This document shows, one piece after another, positions 17,694-26,888 of a stretch of 41,811 nt of DNA. Below the pieces are notes generated by a model. The model was given only the letters and a program-made list of their open reading frames with translations, was not told the DNA's origin and ran no database searches. This DNA is from Ramlibacter aquaticus. Lineage in GTDB: Bacteria; Pseudomonadota; Gammaproteobacteria; Burkholderiales; Burkholderiaceae_C. The first letter of the stretch is position 1. Every line of letters starts with the position of its first letter. The stretch lies in NCBI RefSeq assembly GCF_015159745.1, contig NZ_JADDOJ010000034.1, positions 1-41,811 of the forward strand, read 5' to 3'. Both the position numbers and the translations under genes were made by a program.

Positions 17694-18293
17694 TCACAGG
17701 TGCAGCGCCGCGGCGATGCCGATGCCCACGCCCAGCACGCCCATGCCGAACATGCCCATCTCCAGCCACCTCTTCTTGGTCAGCAGGGCGATGGCGGCCA
17801 GGGCGATCGAGACCTGCAGCACCGTGGTGGCCTGGGCCCAGCGGTGGTGCTGGTGCATCTGCGCCTCGCTCTGGTGGTCCCACTCGGTGGCCTCGGCCTC
17901 CAGCTTGTCGGCGGCGAGCTTGATCTCGGCCTTCTCGCCCTTGTAGCGCTCCACCTCCTTGGCGTAGCCCGGCTTCCTGTCTTCGCTCACCAGCGCCAGC
18001 GCGAGCTCCGACATGTTCTGCTTGCTGCTCTTGGACTGGTAGAAGTTCCACTGGTTGGAGGCTTCGGTCTTCTTGATCGCGGCGTTGTTCTTGTAGAGGC
18101 CCGCGTTGGCCTGGGTGGCCCCGGCCATGTACGAGAAGATCGCGCCCACCGTGGCGATGACCGCGGTGAACATCGCGACCTGGTTGGTCAGGCTGCCGCC
18201 CCCCACGCCGTGGTGGCCCTCGGCCGCGTGCTCGGTCGCGTGTTCGATCGCATGGTCGTGCGGGCCATGCACGTGGAATCCGCCTTCGGACAT
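17694..18293 (-). CDS. DUF4337 family membrane protein
   Basis: 199 residues. A His-rich soluble N-terminus (HVHGPHDHAIEHATEHAAEG, residues about 7-26) is followed by one membrane segment (VAMFTAVIATVGAIFSYMAG), a charged central stretch with KKTEASNQWNFYQSKSSKQ and coiled-coil character, and two C-terminal helices (VLQVSIALAAIALL and MFGMGVLGVGIGIAAAL). The layout and the QWNFYQSK motif match DUF4337, whose function is unknown. AGAGGAGCC is a good ribosome-binding site before the ATG at 18293. It lies between xthA and folA with very short gaps. The His-rich head could bind metal, which is speculation. Confidence 0.82.
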   Translation of the reverse strand: MSEGGFHVHGPHDHAIEHATEHAAEGHHGVGGGSLTNQVAMFTAVIATVGAIFSYMAGATQANAGLYKNNAAIKKTEASNQWNFYQSKSSKQNMSELALALVSEDRKPGYAKEVERYKGEKAEIKLAADKLEAEATEWDHQSEAQMHQHHRWAQATTVLQVSIALAAIALLTKKRWLEMGMFGMGVLGVGIGIAAALHL

Positions 18294-18294
18294 G

Positions 18295-18792
18295 TCAGGC
18301 TCCTCTGTGTTCTCGGGTGTAGGTGACGAAACTGTAGGCCAGGCCGGTGGTGGAGACGTGACGGCTGCGTGCGACTTCGTGCCAGGACGCATCCAGCGCA
18401 GGCATGAAGGTGTCGCCCTCGAAATCGGCGTCGAGCTCGGTCACTTCGGCGCGCTGCGCCAGCGGCAGGGCGCTGTGGTACAGCTGCGCGCCGCCGATCA
18501 CCCAGGCCAGGGGCTCGCCCTGGCACAGCGCGATCGCGGATTCCAGTGAGCCCACGGCCTCGGCGCCTTCGGCCTGCCAGGCGGCCTGCCGGGTGACCAC
18601 GATGTTGCGCCGCCCCGGCAGGGGCCGGAAGCGCGGCGGCAGGGAGTCCCATGTCTTGCGGCCCATGATCACCGGCTTGCCGGTGGTCATCTGGCGGAAG
18701 TGGGCCAGGTCTTCCGGCAGGTGCCAGGGCATGGTGCCGCCCTGGCCGATCGTGCCGTTGCGGGCGCGGATGTAGATCAGTGCCAGTTCCAT
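18295..18792 (-). CDS. folA: Dihydrofolate reductase
   Basis: 165-residue DHFR that reduces dihydrofolate to tetrahydrofolate with NADPH. Conserved pieces are IGQGGTMPWHLPEDLAHFR (substrate site with the acidic residue after LP), PVIMGRKTWDSLP and WVIGGAQLYHSALP (cofactor-binding). It begins 4 bp after the thyA stop, so the two enzymes of thymidylate synthesis are translated together; thyA consumes methylene-tetrahydrofolate and makes the dihydrofolate this enzyme recycles. The end is 1 bp before the DUF4337 start. Confidence 0.96.
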   Translation of the reverse strand: MELALIYIRARNGTIGQGGTMPWHLPEDLAHFRQMTTGKPVIMGRKTWDSLPPRFRPLPGRRNIVVTRQAAWQAEGAEAVGSLESAIALCQGEPLAWVIGGAQLYHSALPLAQRAEVTELDADFEGDTFMPALDASWHEVARSRHVSTTGLAYSFVTYTREHRGA

Positions 18793-18796
18793 GCGC

Positions 18797-19615
18797 TCAG
18801 ACCGCGACCGGGGCCTTGATGGCCGGGTGGTGCTGGTACTCCAGCACCTCGAAATCCTCGTACTCGTAGTCGAAGATGGAGTCGGGCCGGCGCTTGATGT
18901 GCAGCACGGGGTAGGGGTGGGGCGCGCGCGCCAGCTGCGTCTGCACCTGCTCGTGGTGGTTGCTGTAGATGTGGCAGTCGCCGCCGGTCCAGATGAAGTC
19001 GCCCACCTGCAGGTCGCACTGCTGCGCCATCATGTGCGTGAGCAGCGCGTAGCTCGCGATGTTGAAGGGCACGCCCAGGAAGATGTCGGCGCTGCGCTGG
19101 TAGAGCTGGCAGGACAGCTTGCCGTCGGCCACGTAGAACTGGAAGAAGGCGTGGCAGGGCGCCAGAGCCATCTTCGGGATGTCGGCCACGTTCCAGGCGC
19201 TGACGATGATGCGGCGCGAATCCGGGTTGGTCTTGATCGTCTTGACGGCCTCGGCGATCTGGTCGACGTGGCCGCCGTCGGGCGTGGGCCAGCTGCGCCA
19301 CTGCACGCCGTACACCGGGCCCAGGTCGCCGTCCTCGCGCGCCCATTCGTCCCAGATGGTGACGCCGCGCTCGCGCAGCCAGTTGTTGTCCGACGAGCCC
19401 TTCAGGAACCACAGCAGCTCCTGGATGATGGACTTCAGGTGAACCTTCTTGGTGGTCACCAGGGGGAAGCCCTCGGCCAGGTCGAAACGCATCTGGTAGC
19501 CGAACACGCTGCGCGTGCCGGTGCCGGTGCGGTCGGTCTTGGGGGTGCCATGCTGGTACACATGGCGCATGAAATCCTCGTATTGCGAGCGTACGGGGCG
19601 GGGCGCGGCGGTCAT
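18797..19615 (-). CDS. thyA: Thymidylate synthase
   Basis: 272-residue ThyA that methylates dUMP to dTMP using methylene-tetrahydrofolate. Diagnostic features are [12 protein letters not shown] near the start, the catalytic Cys at about residue 154 in [36 protein letters not shown] and [12 protein letters not shown]. The sequence is full length and intact. It heads the minus-strand run thyA-folA-DUF4337-xthA. The nearest upstream gene ends 72 bp away on the same strand. Confidence 0.98.
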   Translation of the reverse strand: MTAAPRPVRSQYEDFMRHVYQHGTPKTDRTGTGTRSVFGYQMRFDLAEGFPLVTTKKVHLKSIIQELLWFLKGSSDNNWLRERGVTIWDEWAREDGDLGPVYGVQWRSWPTPDGGHVDQIAEAVKTIKTNPDSRRIIVSAWNVADIPKMALAPCHAFFQFYVADGKLSCQLYQRSADIFLGVPFNIASYALLTHMMAQQCDLQVGDFIWTGGDCHIYSNHHEQVQTQLARAPHPYPVLHIKRRPDSIFDYEYEDFEVLEYQHHPAIKAPVAV

Positions 19616-19687
19616 GCCGCGATTATCCCGTTTTGCCGCGGCGCCACCTCCGGGCGGGCCCCCTTGCGGCCGGGGTGGCGCAAGGCT

Positions 19688-21100
19688 TCAGGGGTGAAGC
19701 ACCCGGCCCGGGTTCATCAGCCCCTGGGGGTCCAGCGCCTGCTTGATCGCCCGCATCAGGCCCAGGGCCACCGGGCTCTTGTGATGCGGCAGCTTGTCCA
19801 CCTTCAGCGACCCCACGCCGTGTTCGGCGGAGATGGAGCCGCCGAACTCCTGCACCGTGTCGTAGACCAGGGTGTTCACCGGGTCCTCCCACTCGCGCAG
19901 GAAGGCCGGGCCGTCGGCGCCAGCGGGCGCCTGCACGTTGAAGTGCAGGTTGCCGTCGCCCAGGTGGCCGAAATTCACCAGCCGCACCCCGGGAATGGCC
20001 CGCAGCAGCCGCTCCTCGGCGCTGCGGCAGAAGGCCGGGATGCTGGACACCGGGATCGAGATGTCATGCTTGATGTTCAGGCCTTCCTGGGCCTGGGCCA
20101 GCGTGATGCTTTCGCGCACGTGCCAGAGCTCGGCCGCCTGCGCCAGGCTCTCGGCGACCACCGCATCGGTGGCGCAGCCGTCCTCCAGGGCGCGCTCCAG
20201 CAGGCGCTCGAACTGCGCCCGGGCGTGGGCCTCGGACTCGTGGTCCGAGCACTCCAGCAGCACGCCGAAAGGCGAGCTGTCGGCGAAGGGCACGCGCAGC
20301 TGCGGGAAGTGCTTGCGCACCAGCGAGAGCGAGAAGCGGCCCATCACCTCGAAGCCCGTGAGGCTGGCGCCCAGCCCGCGGTGCGCCAGGCCCAGCAGCG
20401 CCACCGCGGACTCCATGTCCGGCACGGCCGCCCAGGCGGTGAGGCTGGCCGCCGGCTGCGGGAACAGCTTCATGGTGGCGGCGGTGATCACGCCCAGCGT
20501 GCCCTCGCTGCCCACGAACAGGTCGCGCAGGTCGTAGCCCGTGTTGTCCTTGCGCAGGCCGCTGAGGCCGTCCCACACCTCGCCCTGGGGCGTAACCACC
20601 TCCAGCCCCAGGCACAGCTCGCGCGCATTGCCGTAGCGCAGCACCTGGGTGCCGCCGGCGTTGGTGCCCAGGTTGCCGCCCAGGGTGCAGCTGCCCTCGG
20701 ACCCCAGGCTGAGCGGGAACAGGAAGCCGGCCGCCTGCGCCGCCTGCTGCACCGACTGCAGCACGCAGCCCGCCTCGGCCGTGATCGTGAGGTTGGCCGG
20801 GTCGATGGCGCGCACCCGGTTCATGCGGCCCAGGCTGAGCAGCACCTGCGTGCCCGACGCGTCGGGGATGCCGCCCACCACCAGGCCGGTGTTGCCGCCC
20901 TGGGGGACGATGGCGGTGCCTGCCGCCGCGCACAGGCGCACCACGGCCGCGACCTCGGCCGTGGAGCCGGGCCGCACCACGGCCAGGGCCTTGCCACGGC
21001 TGCGGCGCCGCCAGTCCTGCTCCCAGGCGCCCAGGTCGCCCTCGGTCAACACCTGGGCGTCGCCCAGCGCGGCGCGCAGCTTCGCGATCAGTTCACTCAT
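19688..21100 (-). CDS. FAD-linked 2-hydroxyacid oxidase (GlcD/D-LDH family)
   Basis: 470-residue VAO-type flavoprotein. The FAD-binding domain has PQGGNTGLVVGG (about 66-77), LGSEGSCTLGGNLGTNAGG (about 139-157) and KDNTGYDLRDLFVGSEGTLGVIT (about 196-217, shown in pieces). The C-terminal half carries GHLGDGNLHFN and EHGVGSLK, metal and substrate motifs of glycolate, D-lactate and D-2-hydroxyglutarate dehydrogenases, and ends NPGRVLHP. It is a soluble or peripheral dehydrogenase; the exact 2-hydroxyacid is not clear from sequence. The start overlaps the DUF2069 stop as ATGA, so both are co-translated. Confidence 0.92.
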   Translation of the reverse strand: MSELIAKLRAALGDAQVLTEGDLGAWEQDWRRRSRGKALAVVRPGSTAEVAAVVRLCAAAGTAIVPQGGNTGLVVGGIPDASGTQVLLSLGRMNRVRAIDPANLTITAEAGCVLQSVQQAAQAAGFLFPLSLGSEGSCTLGGNLGTNAGGTQVLRYGNARELCLGLEVVTPQGEVWDGLSGLRKDNTGYDLRDLFVGSEGTLGVITAATMKLFPQPAASLTAWAAVPDMESAVALLGLAHRGLGASLTGFEVMGRFSLSLVRKHFPQLRVPFADSSPFGVLLECSDHESEAHARAQFERLLERALEDGCATDAVVAESLAQAAELWHVRESITLAQAQEGLNIKHDISIPVSSIPAFCRSAEERLLRAIPGVRLVNFGHLGDGNLHFNVQAPAGADGPAFLREWEDPVNTLVYDTVQEFGGSISAEHGVGSLKVDKLPHHKSPVALGLMRAIKQALDPQGLMNPGRVLHP

Positions 21101-21483
21101 GGCCGGGCTTTCGCGAGCCGCACGCGCACGTGCACGGCGCAGGCGGCAAAGAGCAGCAGGCACAGCAGCACTTCCAGGGCCGCCAGGGGCCGGCCGGCGC
21201 CCGGGTCGCTGGTGGCGCGCACCACGCCCTCGATGAAATAGATCCACACCAGCAGGCTCACCCAGCGGTAGGTGTACATGCGCCGGCGCAGCAGGCCGGC
21301 CAGCGGGACGCACTGGGGCAGCACCTTCAGGGCCAGCATGGAGCCGCCCGGGCGCAGCGGGGCGAGCCAGAGCTCCCAGGCCAGGCCCAGGGCGATCAGC
21401 CCGAGCAGGCTGCCGACGGCGACCCAGCGCGAGGCCTCGACCCACGCGCCGGGACCGGTTGTGATGCGGTGGTCCTCGTCCAT
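21097..21483 (-). CDS. DUF2069 membrane protein
   Basis: 128 residues with four likely membrane helices (VAVGSLLGLIALGLAWELWL, MLALKVLPQCVPLAGLL, VSLLVWIYFIEGVV and LAALEVLLCLLLFAACAVHV). The LAPLRPGGS and MYTYRWVSLLVWIYFIEG motifs fit the DUF2069 family of small predicted inner-membrane proteins of unknown function. The start is the ATG at 21483; longer versions would run into the divergent YihY gene. A 22-bp gap separates it from that gene's start, so the two must share a very compact promoter region. Confidence 0.82.
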   Translation of the reverse strand: MDEDHRITTGPGAWVEASRWVAVGSLLGLIALGLAWELWLAPLRPGGSMLALKVLPQCVPLAGLLRRRMYTYRWVSLLVWIYFIEGVVRATSDPGAGRPLAALEVLLCLLLFAACAVHVRVRLAKARP

Positions 21484-21505
21484 GCCGGTGGCATCATAGC
21501 GGCCG

Positions 21506-22708
21506 ATGAACCTGCCCGAGCTCGCCGGCCGCCTTCGCCGCTTTCCCTGGAAGGCCACCGCGCTGACGCTGCTCGAGCGTTTCCGCGAGGACAGGCTGGG
21601 CCTGACGGCCAGCAGCCTGACCTTCACCACCACCATGGCGCTGGTGCCCTTCTTCACCGTGGCGCTGGCGGTGTTCACCGCCTTCCCCATGTTCAGCCAG
21701 ATGCAGAACGCCCTGCAGGCCTGGCTGGTGCAGAGCCTGGTGCCGGATTCGATCGCCCGCCAGGTGCTGGGCTACCTGACCCAGTTCGCCGGCAAGGCCA
21801 GCCGCCTGGGGGCGGTGGGCGTGGCCGTGCTGTTCGTCACCGCGCTGGCCCTGGTGCTCACCATCGACCGCACGCTCAACGGCATCTGGCGGGTGCGCAC
21901 GCCACGCCCGCTGGGCCAGCGCGTGCTGGTGTACTGGGCCGTGATGACGCTGGGCCCGCTGTTCCTGGGCGCCTCGCTCAGCCTCACGCTGTGGGTGCTG
22001 ACGGCGTCCAAGGGCCTGTTCCGGGCCGTGCCGGGCGGCCTTCAGCTGCTGTTCGACCTGATCGAATTCGGTCTGCTGGCCGCCGGCATGATGGCGCTCT
22101 ACCGCTGGGTGCCCAACACGGCGGTGCGGCGCGAGCACGCCTGGGCGGGCGGGCTGTTCGCCGCGGTGGGCTTCGAGGTGGCCCGCCGGGTGCTGGCCTT
22201 CTACCTGTCCAAGGTGCCCACCTATTCGGCGGTGTATGGCGCCTTCGCGACCCTGCCCATCCTGCTGCTGTGGATCTACATCGCCTGGCTGATCGTGCTG
22301 TTCGGCGCCGTGGTCGCGGCCTACCTGCCCAGCATCGTCGAAGGCACGCACCGCCGCGGCCGCGTGCCGGGCTGGCACTTCCAGCTGGCGCTGGAGGTGC
22401 TGCGGGCGCTGCGCGACGCGCGCGGCGGCGAAGCGCGTGGCCTCACCATGCAGGGGCTGGCGCGGCGGCTGCGCGTGGACCCGCTGCAGCTGGAGCCGGT
22501 GCTGGAGACGCTGGTGGACCTGGACTGGGCCGGCCGCCTGAACGAGGCGCAGGACGAGGAGCACACCCGCTACGTGCTGCTGGCCGAGCCCGCCGCGACG
22601 CCGCTCGCGCCGCTGGCGGCACGCCTGCTGCTGGAGCGCTCCGAGGGCACGGCCCCGCTGTGGAGCGCGGGGCCGCTGGACAGGCTGCGGCTGGCGGACG
22701 CGCTGTAA
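21506..22708 (+). CDS. YihY/BrkB family inner-membrane protein
   Basis: 400 residues. The first 290 or so match the YihY (virulence factor BrkB-like) family with six membrane helices: LTASSLTFTTTMALVPFFTVALA, LGAVGVAVLFVTALALVLTI, VYWAVMTLGPLFLGASLSLTLW and ILLLWIYIAWLIVLFGAVVAAYLPS (given in pieces). The signatures RTLNGIWRV and GAFATLPILLLWIYI are typical. About 110 cytosolic C-terminal residues follow, with LTMQGLARRLRVDPLQLEPVLE resembling a winged-helix segment. Proteobacterial members are annotated as inner-membrane proteins of uncertain function. Confidence 0.88.
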   Translation: MNLPELAGRLRRFPWKATALTLLERFREDRLGLTASSLTFTTTMALVPFFTVALAVFTAFPMFSQMQNALQAWLVQSLVPDSIARQVLGYLTQFAGKASRLGAVGVAVLFVTALALVLTIDRTLNGIWRVRTPRPLGQRVLVYWAVMTLGPLFLGASLSLTLWVLTASKGLFRAVPGGLQLLFDLIEFGLLAAGMMALYRWVPNTAVRREHAWAGGLFAAVGFEVARRVLAFYLSKVPTYSAVYGAFATLPILLLWIYIAWLIVLFGAVVAAYLPSIVEGTHRRGRVPGWHFQLALEVLRALRDARGGEARGLTMQGLARRLRVDPLQLEPVLETLVDLDWAGRLNEAQDEEHTRYVLLAEPAATPLAPLAARLLLERSEGTAPLWSAGPLDRLRLADAL

Positions 22709-22723
22709 CGCGGCCGCCAGCCT

Positions 22724-23545
22724 TCAGCCCTTGGCGAGGAAGTCGCGTAGGGTGAACAGCGTGGGGTCCGGCGACTCGGTCATCTGGTGGTGGCCCACGG
22801 GCACGTGCGCGACCTCGACACGCGTGCCCGAAGCCCGGGCCCGGGCGATCAGCGATTGCGCCGCCTTGGGCGGCGTCATCTGGTCCGTGTCGCCCAGCAG
22901 GAAGAGCACCGGGCAGCGCACGGCGGCCATGGCCTCTTCCCCGTGGGCGTAGCTGTCGCAGGCCTTGAAACCGCGGTGGAAGAGGTTGACCCTCGGGTTG
23001 CTCGCCAGCACGCGGCGGCCCAGCGCCAGGCTGGCGCCGTAGACCCAGGTGCCCGGCCCCAGCGCCGAGGGTGGCGGCGCCAGCGTGCTGCGTGAGAACA
23101 CGTTGATCATGCGAAGCGCCTTCTCGGGCTGGTGCAGCGAAGCCTCCAGCAGGGCGGCCGAGACCTTCATCGGGTAGGCCGTGCCCACCAGCACCAGGTG
23201 CGTGATGCGCGCCTGCAGCCGCGCCGCGGCCTCCAGCGCGATCAGCGAGCCCCAGCTATGGCCGACCAGCGCCGCGCGCTGCAGCCCCGCCGCGTCCAGC
23301 AGGGCGGCGATGAAGTCCGCCGCCTCCTCGACGCTGGACGGCGGCTCGCCGCCGCTGCGGCAGTGGCCGGGCAGGTCCACCGCCAGCACGTTCCAGCCGT
23401 GGTTGGCGAGGTAGCGGCTCTGCAGGATCCAGACGCTGTGGTCGTTCAGCACGCCGTGGATGAAGACCACCGTGGGCTTGGCCGGATCGAAGGCCTTGCC
23501 GCCCGTGTAGCAGTAGGCCCGGTGGCCGTTGACGGTGAGTTCCAT
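22724..23545 (-). CDS. Alpha/beta hydrolase
   Basis: 273-residue alpha/beta hydrolase without signal peptide. It shows the oxyanion loop FIHGVLNDHSVW, nucleophile elbow GHSWGS (about residue 98), the acid strand FLLGDTDQMTPPKAA, and catalytic His in VPVGHHQMTESP. The substrate is not evident. It starts 2 bp after the stop of the O-acetylhomoserine sulfhydrylase gene, so the two may be co-transcribed, but no direct metabolic link is visible. The ATG at 23545 is favoured. Confidence 0.88.
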   Translation of the reverse strand: MELTVNGHRAYCYTGGKAFDPAKPTVVFIHGVLNDHSVWILQSRYLANHGWNVLAVDLPGHCRSGGEPPSSVEEAADFIAALLDAAGLQRAALVGHSWGSLIALEAAARLQARITHLVLVGTAYPMKVSAALLEASLHQPEKALRMINVFSRSTLAPPPSALGPGTWVYGASLALGRRVLASNPRVNLFHRGFKACDSYAHGEEAMAAVRCPVLFLLGDTDQMTPPKAAQSLIARARASGTRVEVAHVPVGHHQMTESPDPTLFTLRDFLAKG

Positions 23546-23547
23546 GC

Positions 23548-24846
23548 TCAGCTCGCTTTCTCGGCCGCCTTGAGCGCGCGCTGCAGGTCGTCGATCAGGT
23601 CGTCCGCGTCCTCCAGGCCGATGGACAGGCGGATGGTGCCCGGGCCGATGCCCGCGCCCGCCAGGGCCTCGTCGCTCATGCGGAAGTGGGTGGTGCTGGC
23701 CGGGTGGATCACCAGCGAGCGGCAATCGCCCACGTTGGCCAGGTGGCTGAACACCTTCAGGGTCTCGATGAAGCGCTTGCCCTGCTCGCGGTGGCCCTTG
23801 ATGTCGAAGGAGAACACCGAACCCGCGCCGCGCGGCAGCAGCTTTTTCGCCAGTTCGTGGCTGGGGTGCGAGGGCAGCATGGGATGGCGCACCTGTTGCA
23901 CGAACGGGTGCGCGGCCAGGAACTCCACCACCTTGCGCGTGTTGGCCATGTGCCGCTCCATGCGCAGCGGCAGCGTCTCGATGCCCTGCAGGATCAGCCA
24001 TGCGGTGTGCGGGCTCATGCAGGCGCCGAAGTCGCGCAGGCCCTCGCGCCGCGCGCGCAGCAGGAAGGCGCCCACCGTGGACTCTTCGCTGAACACCATG
24101 TTGTGGAAGCCATCGTAGGGCTGTGTCAGCTCGGCGAAGCGGCCCGAGGCCTCCCAGTCGAAGCTGCCGCCGTCGACCACGATGCCGCCGATCACGGTGC
24201 CGTGGCCGGAGAGGAACTTGGTGGCCGAGTGGTACACCAGGTTGGCGCCCAGCGAGAGCGGCTGCATCAGCCAGGGCGGCGTGAAGGTGCTGTCCACCAG
24301 CAGGGGCAGGCCGGCCTCGTGCGCGATGGCGGAGACGGTGGGGATGTCCAGCACGTCCAGGCCGGGGTTGCCCACGGTCTCGCCGAACAGCAGCTTGGTC
24401 TCGGGCCGTATCGCGGCGCGCCAGCCCTCGATGTCGCCCGGCTTGACGAAGGTCGTCTCGATGCCGAAGCGCCGCAGCGTGTAGTGCAGCAGATTCTGCG
24501 AGCCGCCGTACAGCGCCGTGCTGGCGACGATGTGCGAGCCCGCGCCCATCAGCGTCGCGATGGACAGGTGCAGCGCGGCCTGGCCGCTGGCGGTGGCGAT
24601 GGCGCCTATGCCGCCCTCGAGCGCGGCCACGCGCTGCTCCAGCACCGCGGTGGTCGGGTTGCTGATGCGCGAATAGACGTGCCCGGAACGCTCCAGGTTG
24701 AACAGCGCGGCCGCGTGGTCGCTTGACTCGAAGACGAAGGAGGTCGTCAGGTGGATGGGAACGGCGCGGGCGCCGGTGGCGGGGTCGGGCGCGGCGCCGG
24801 CGTGCAGCGCCAGGGTGTCGAAGCCGGGGTCTGAATATCCGGGCAT
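23548..24846 (-). CDS. metY: O-acetylhomoserine sulfhydrylase (MetY type)
   Basis: 432-residue PLP-dependent Cys/Met-metabolism enzyme. Visible are the N-terminal DTLALHAGAAPDP, YSRISNPTTAVLEQRVAALEGG, the PLP-binding Lys in YHSATKFLSGHG (about residue 208), and the C-terminal SLVIHPASTTHFRMSDE. These are features of the O-acetylhomoserine/O-acetylserine sulfhydrylase branch that makes homocysteine from O-acetylhomoserine and sulfide. The long insert and SHPSHELAKKLLP region favour MetY over MetB or MetZ. It is divergent from the CBS gene, with 97 bp between starts. Confidence 0.9.
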   Translation of the reverse strand: MPGYSDPGFDTLALHAGAAPDPATGARAVPIHLTTSFVFESSDHAAALFNLERSGHVYSRISNPTTAVLEQRVAALEGGIGAIATASGQAALHLSIATLMGAGSHIVASTALYGGSQNLLHYTLRRFGIETTFVKPGDIEGWRAAIRPETKLLFGETVGNPGLDVLDIPTVSAIAHEAGLPLLVDSTFTPPWLMQPLSLGANLVYHSATKFLSGHGTVIGGIVVDGGSFDWEASGRFAELTQPYDGFHNMVFSEESTVGAFLLRARREGLRDFGACMSPHTAWLILQGIETLPLRMERHMANTRKVVEFLAAHPFVQQVRHPMLPSHPSHELAKKLLPRGAGSVFSFDIKGHREQGKRFIETLKVFSHLANVGDCRSLVIHPASTTHFRMSDEALAGAGIGPGTIRLSIGLEDADDLIDDLQRALKAAEKAS

Positions 24847-24943
24847 TGCGGGCTGTCTCCTCGGGAAGGGTCCTCTATGGAACTGCCCCGGATTGTGGGC
24901 TATATTGGCCGCAAGGGGAGCCGTGAGCTTCCGAGGAGACACC

Positions 24944-25405
24944 ATGAAAGTCAGCGACATCCTTCGCGTCAAGGGCAACACGCTCTACACCGTCCAGCCC
25001 GAGGAGCCGCTCTCGCGCGCGATCGAGATCATGGCCGAGAAGGACATCGGCTCGCTGGTCGTGATGGAGCACGGCGACCTGGTGGGCATGCTCACCTTCC
25101 GCGAAGTGATCGTGCAGATCGTCAAGAACGGCGGCGCCGTCGGCAACACCGTGATCCGCACCGCGATGGACGACCACCCGCTGACCTGCACCTCCGAGAC
25201 CGAGCTCGACGAGGTGCGCCGCATGATGCTGGAGCGCCATGCGCGTTACATGCCGGTGATGGACAGGCGCATGCTCATGGGCGTGATCAGCTTCTACGAC
25301 GTCGCCAAGACCGTGGTGGACAGCCAGAACTTCGAGAACCGCATGCTCAAGGCCTACATCCGCGACTGGCCTTCGGCCGGCGACGAGGTCCAGCCCACGC
25401 TGTAG
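24944..25405 (+). CDS. CBS-domain pair protein
   Basis: 153-residue cytoplasmic protein made of two CBS domains, roughly residues 4-60 ([15 protein letters not shown] to [12 protein letters not shown]) and 75-130 ([16 protein letters not shown] to [13 protein letters not shown]). CBS pairs bind adenosyl nucleotides and report energy state; no output domain is attached. GAGGAGACACC lies at the normal distance before the ATG at 24944. A TATATT hexamer at 24900-24905 could be a -10 element. The target of this sensor is not apparent. Confidence 0.88.
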   Translation: MKVSDILRVKGNTLYTVQPEEPLSRAIEIMAEKDIGSLVVMEHGDLVGMLTFREVIVQIVKNGGAVGNTVIRTAMDDHPLTCTSETELDEVRRMMLERHARYMPVMDRRMLMGVISFYDVAKTVVDSQNFENRMLKAYIRDWPSAGDEVQPTL

Positions 25406-25448
25406 GGCAGGCCGGGGTGCCGGCCGGCCCTCTGGGATAATCCACCCC

Positions 25449-26555
25449 ATGAGCGGCAACACCTTCGGCACCCTGTTCGCGGTCACCAATTTCGGCGAGT
25501 CCCACGGGCCGGCGATCGGCTGCGTGATCGACGGCTGCCCGCCCGGCATGGCGCTGTCCGAGGCCGACATCCAGCCCGACCTGGACCGCCGCCGCCCCGG
25601 CACCAGCCGCCACGTCACGCAGCGCCAGGAGCCCGACCAGGTCGAGATCCTGTCCGGCGTGTACGAGGGCCGCACCACGGGCACGCCCATCGCCCTGCTG
25701 ATCCGCAACACCGACCAGCGCAGCAAGGACTACGGCGACATCCTGCAGACCTTCAGGCCCGGCCACGCCGACTACACCTACCTGCAGAAGTACGGCCTGC
25801 GCGACCCGCGCGGCGGCGGCCGCTCCTCGGCCCGGCTGACGGCACCCATGGTCGCGGCCGGCGCGGTGGCCAAGAAATGGCTGGCCCAGGCGTACGGCAC
25901 CGTGCTGCGCGGCTGCATGCAGCAGGTGGGCGAGGTGAGCATCCCCTTCGAATCCTGGGACCACGTCGCGCACAACCCCTTCTTCGCGCCGGTGGCCGAC
26001 ACCGCGCACCTGGAGGCCTACATGGACTCGCTGCGCAAGGCCGGCGACTCCTGCGGCGCGCGCATCCGCGTCACCGCGCAGAACGTGCCGGTGGGCCTGG
26101 GCGAGCCGCTGTTCGACAAGCTGGACGCGGACATCGCCTGGGCCATGATGGGCATCAATGCGGTGAAGGGCGTGGAGATCGGCGCCGGCTTCGCCAGCGT
26201 CGCGCAACGCGGGTCCACGCACGGCGATTCGCTCAGCCCGCAGGGATTTCGCAGCAACAACGCCGGCGGCGTGCTGGGCGGCATCAGCACCGGCCAGGAC
26301 ATCGAGGTGTCCATCGCGATCAAGCCCACCAGTTCCATCCTCACGCCGCGCGAGAGCGTGGACATGCAGGGGCGAAGCACCGAGGTCGTGACCAAGGGCC
26401 GCCACGACCCCTGCGTGGGCATTCGTGCGACGCCCATTGCCGAGGCCATGCTGGCCCTGGTGCTCATCGAGCATGTGCTGCGCCACCGTGCGCAGAACGC
26501 GGACGTGCGCGCGCCCATGGCCGCGATCGCCGGCAGCGCGGCCGCGGCCGGCTGA
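25449..26555 (+). CDS. aroC: Chorismate synthase
   Basis: 368-residue AroC that converts EPSP to chorismate with reduced FMN, the last common step to aromatic amino acids and folate. Signature 1 [14 protein letters not shown] (residues about 16-29), signature 2 [23 protein letters not shown] (about 259-281, split here as [11 protein letters not shown] and NNAGGVLGG), [14 protein letters not shown] and the basic pocket RRRPG are all present. Chorismate supplies the tryptophan genes at the right of the window. It lies 43 bp after the CBS gene. Confidence 0.97.
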   Translation: MSGNTFGTLFAVTNFGESHGPAIGCVIDGCPPGMALSEADIQPDLDRRRPGTSRHVTQRQEPDQVEILSGVYEGRTTGTPIALLIRNTDQRSKDYGDILQTFRPGHADYTYLQKYGLRDPRGGGRSSARLTAPMVAAGAVAKKWLAQAYGTVLRGCMQQVGEVSIPFESWDHVAHNPFFAPVADTAHLEAYMDSLRKAGDSCGARIRVTAQNVPVGLGEPLFDKLDADIAWAMMGINAVKGVEIGAGFASVAQRGSTHGDSLSPQGFRSNNAGGVLGGISTGQDIEVSIAIKPTSSILTPRESVDMQGRSTEVVTKGRHDPCVGIRATPIAEAMLALVLIEHVLRHRAQNADVRAPMAAIAGSAAAAG

Positions 26556-26629
26556 GCAGGCGCGCTGCGCGACCACGGGAACTGCGGCGCCCGGGCTCGG
26601 GTCTGACCTGGCACACAAGGAGATGCCGC

Positions 26630-26815
26630 ATGGAGCAGCCCGACATGATTCCGCAATCCTCTCTGATCGACCTGACCCGGCAGACCGACGTGGCCTTCTG
26701 GTGCCGCGTGTTCGACCTCGACATGGCCGAACTGCGCGACGCCGTGCACCACGCTGGCCATGAAGTGGCCGAGGTGCGCCGCTGGCTGGAGCGGCATCCG
26801 CCGGCGCGGCACTGA
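26630..26815 (+). CDS. DUF3606-domain small protein
   Basis: 61 residues starting at an ATG with AAGGAGATG nine bases upstream. The sequence (DLTRQTDVAFWCRVFDLDM, then ELRDAVHHAGHEVAEVRRWL) matches the DUF3606 pattern of small soluble proteins of unknown function. No signal peptide or membrane segment. It lies just upstream of a stress-type SDR oxidoreductase. Confidence 0.72.
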   Translation: MEQPDMIPQSSLIDLTRQTDVAFWCRVFDLDMAELRDAVHHAGHEVAEVRRWLERHPPARH

Positions 26816-26888
26816 GGCCGCCACGCGCCGCCCTCCGACACGCCAGGGCCGGCGGCGCGCCCATAGTGCCCCTTTTCAGGAGCACCTT

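Noticed and set aside
24895..24943. Strong promoter call for the CBS gene
   Set aside because: Only a TATATT hexamer is seen; no convincing -35 element at the right spacing, so it is mentioned only as possible.
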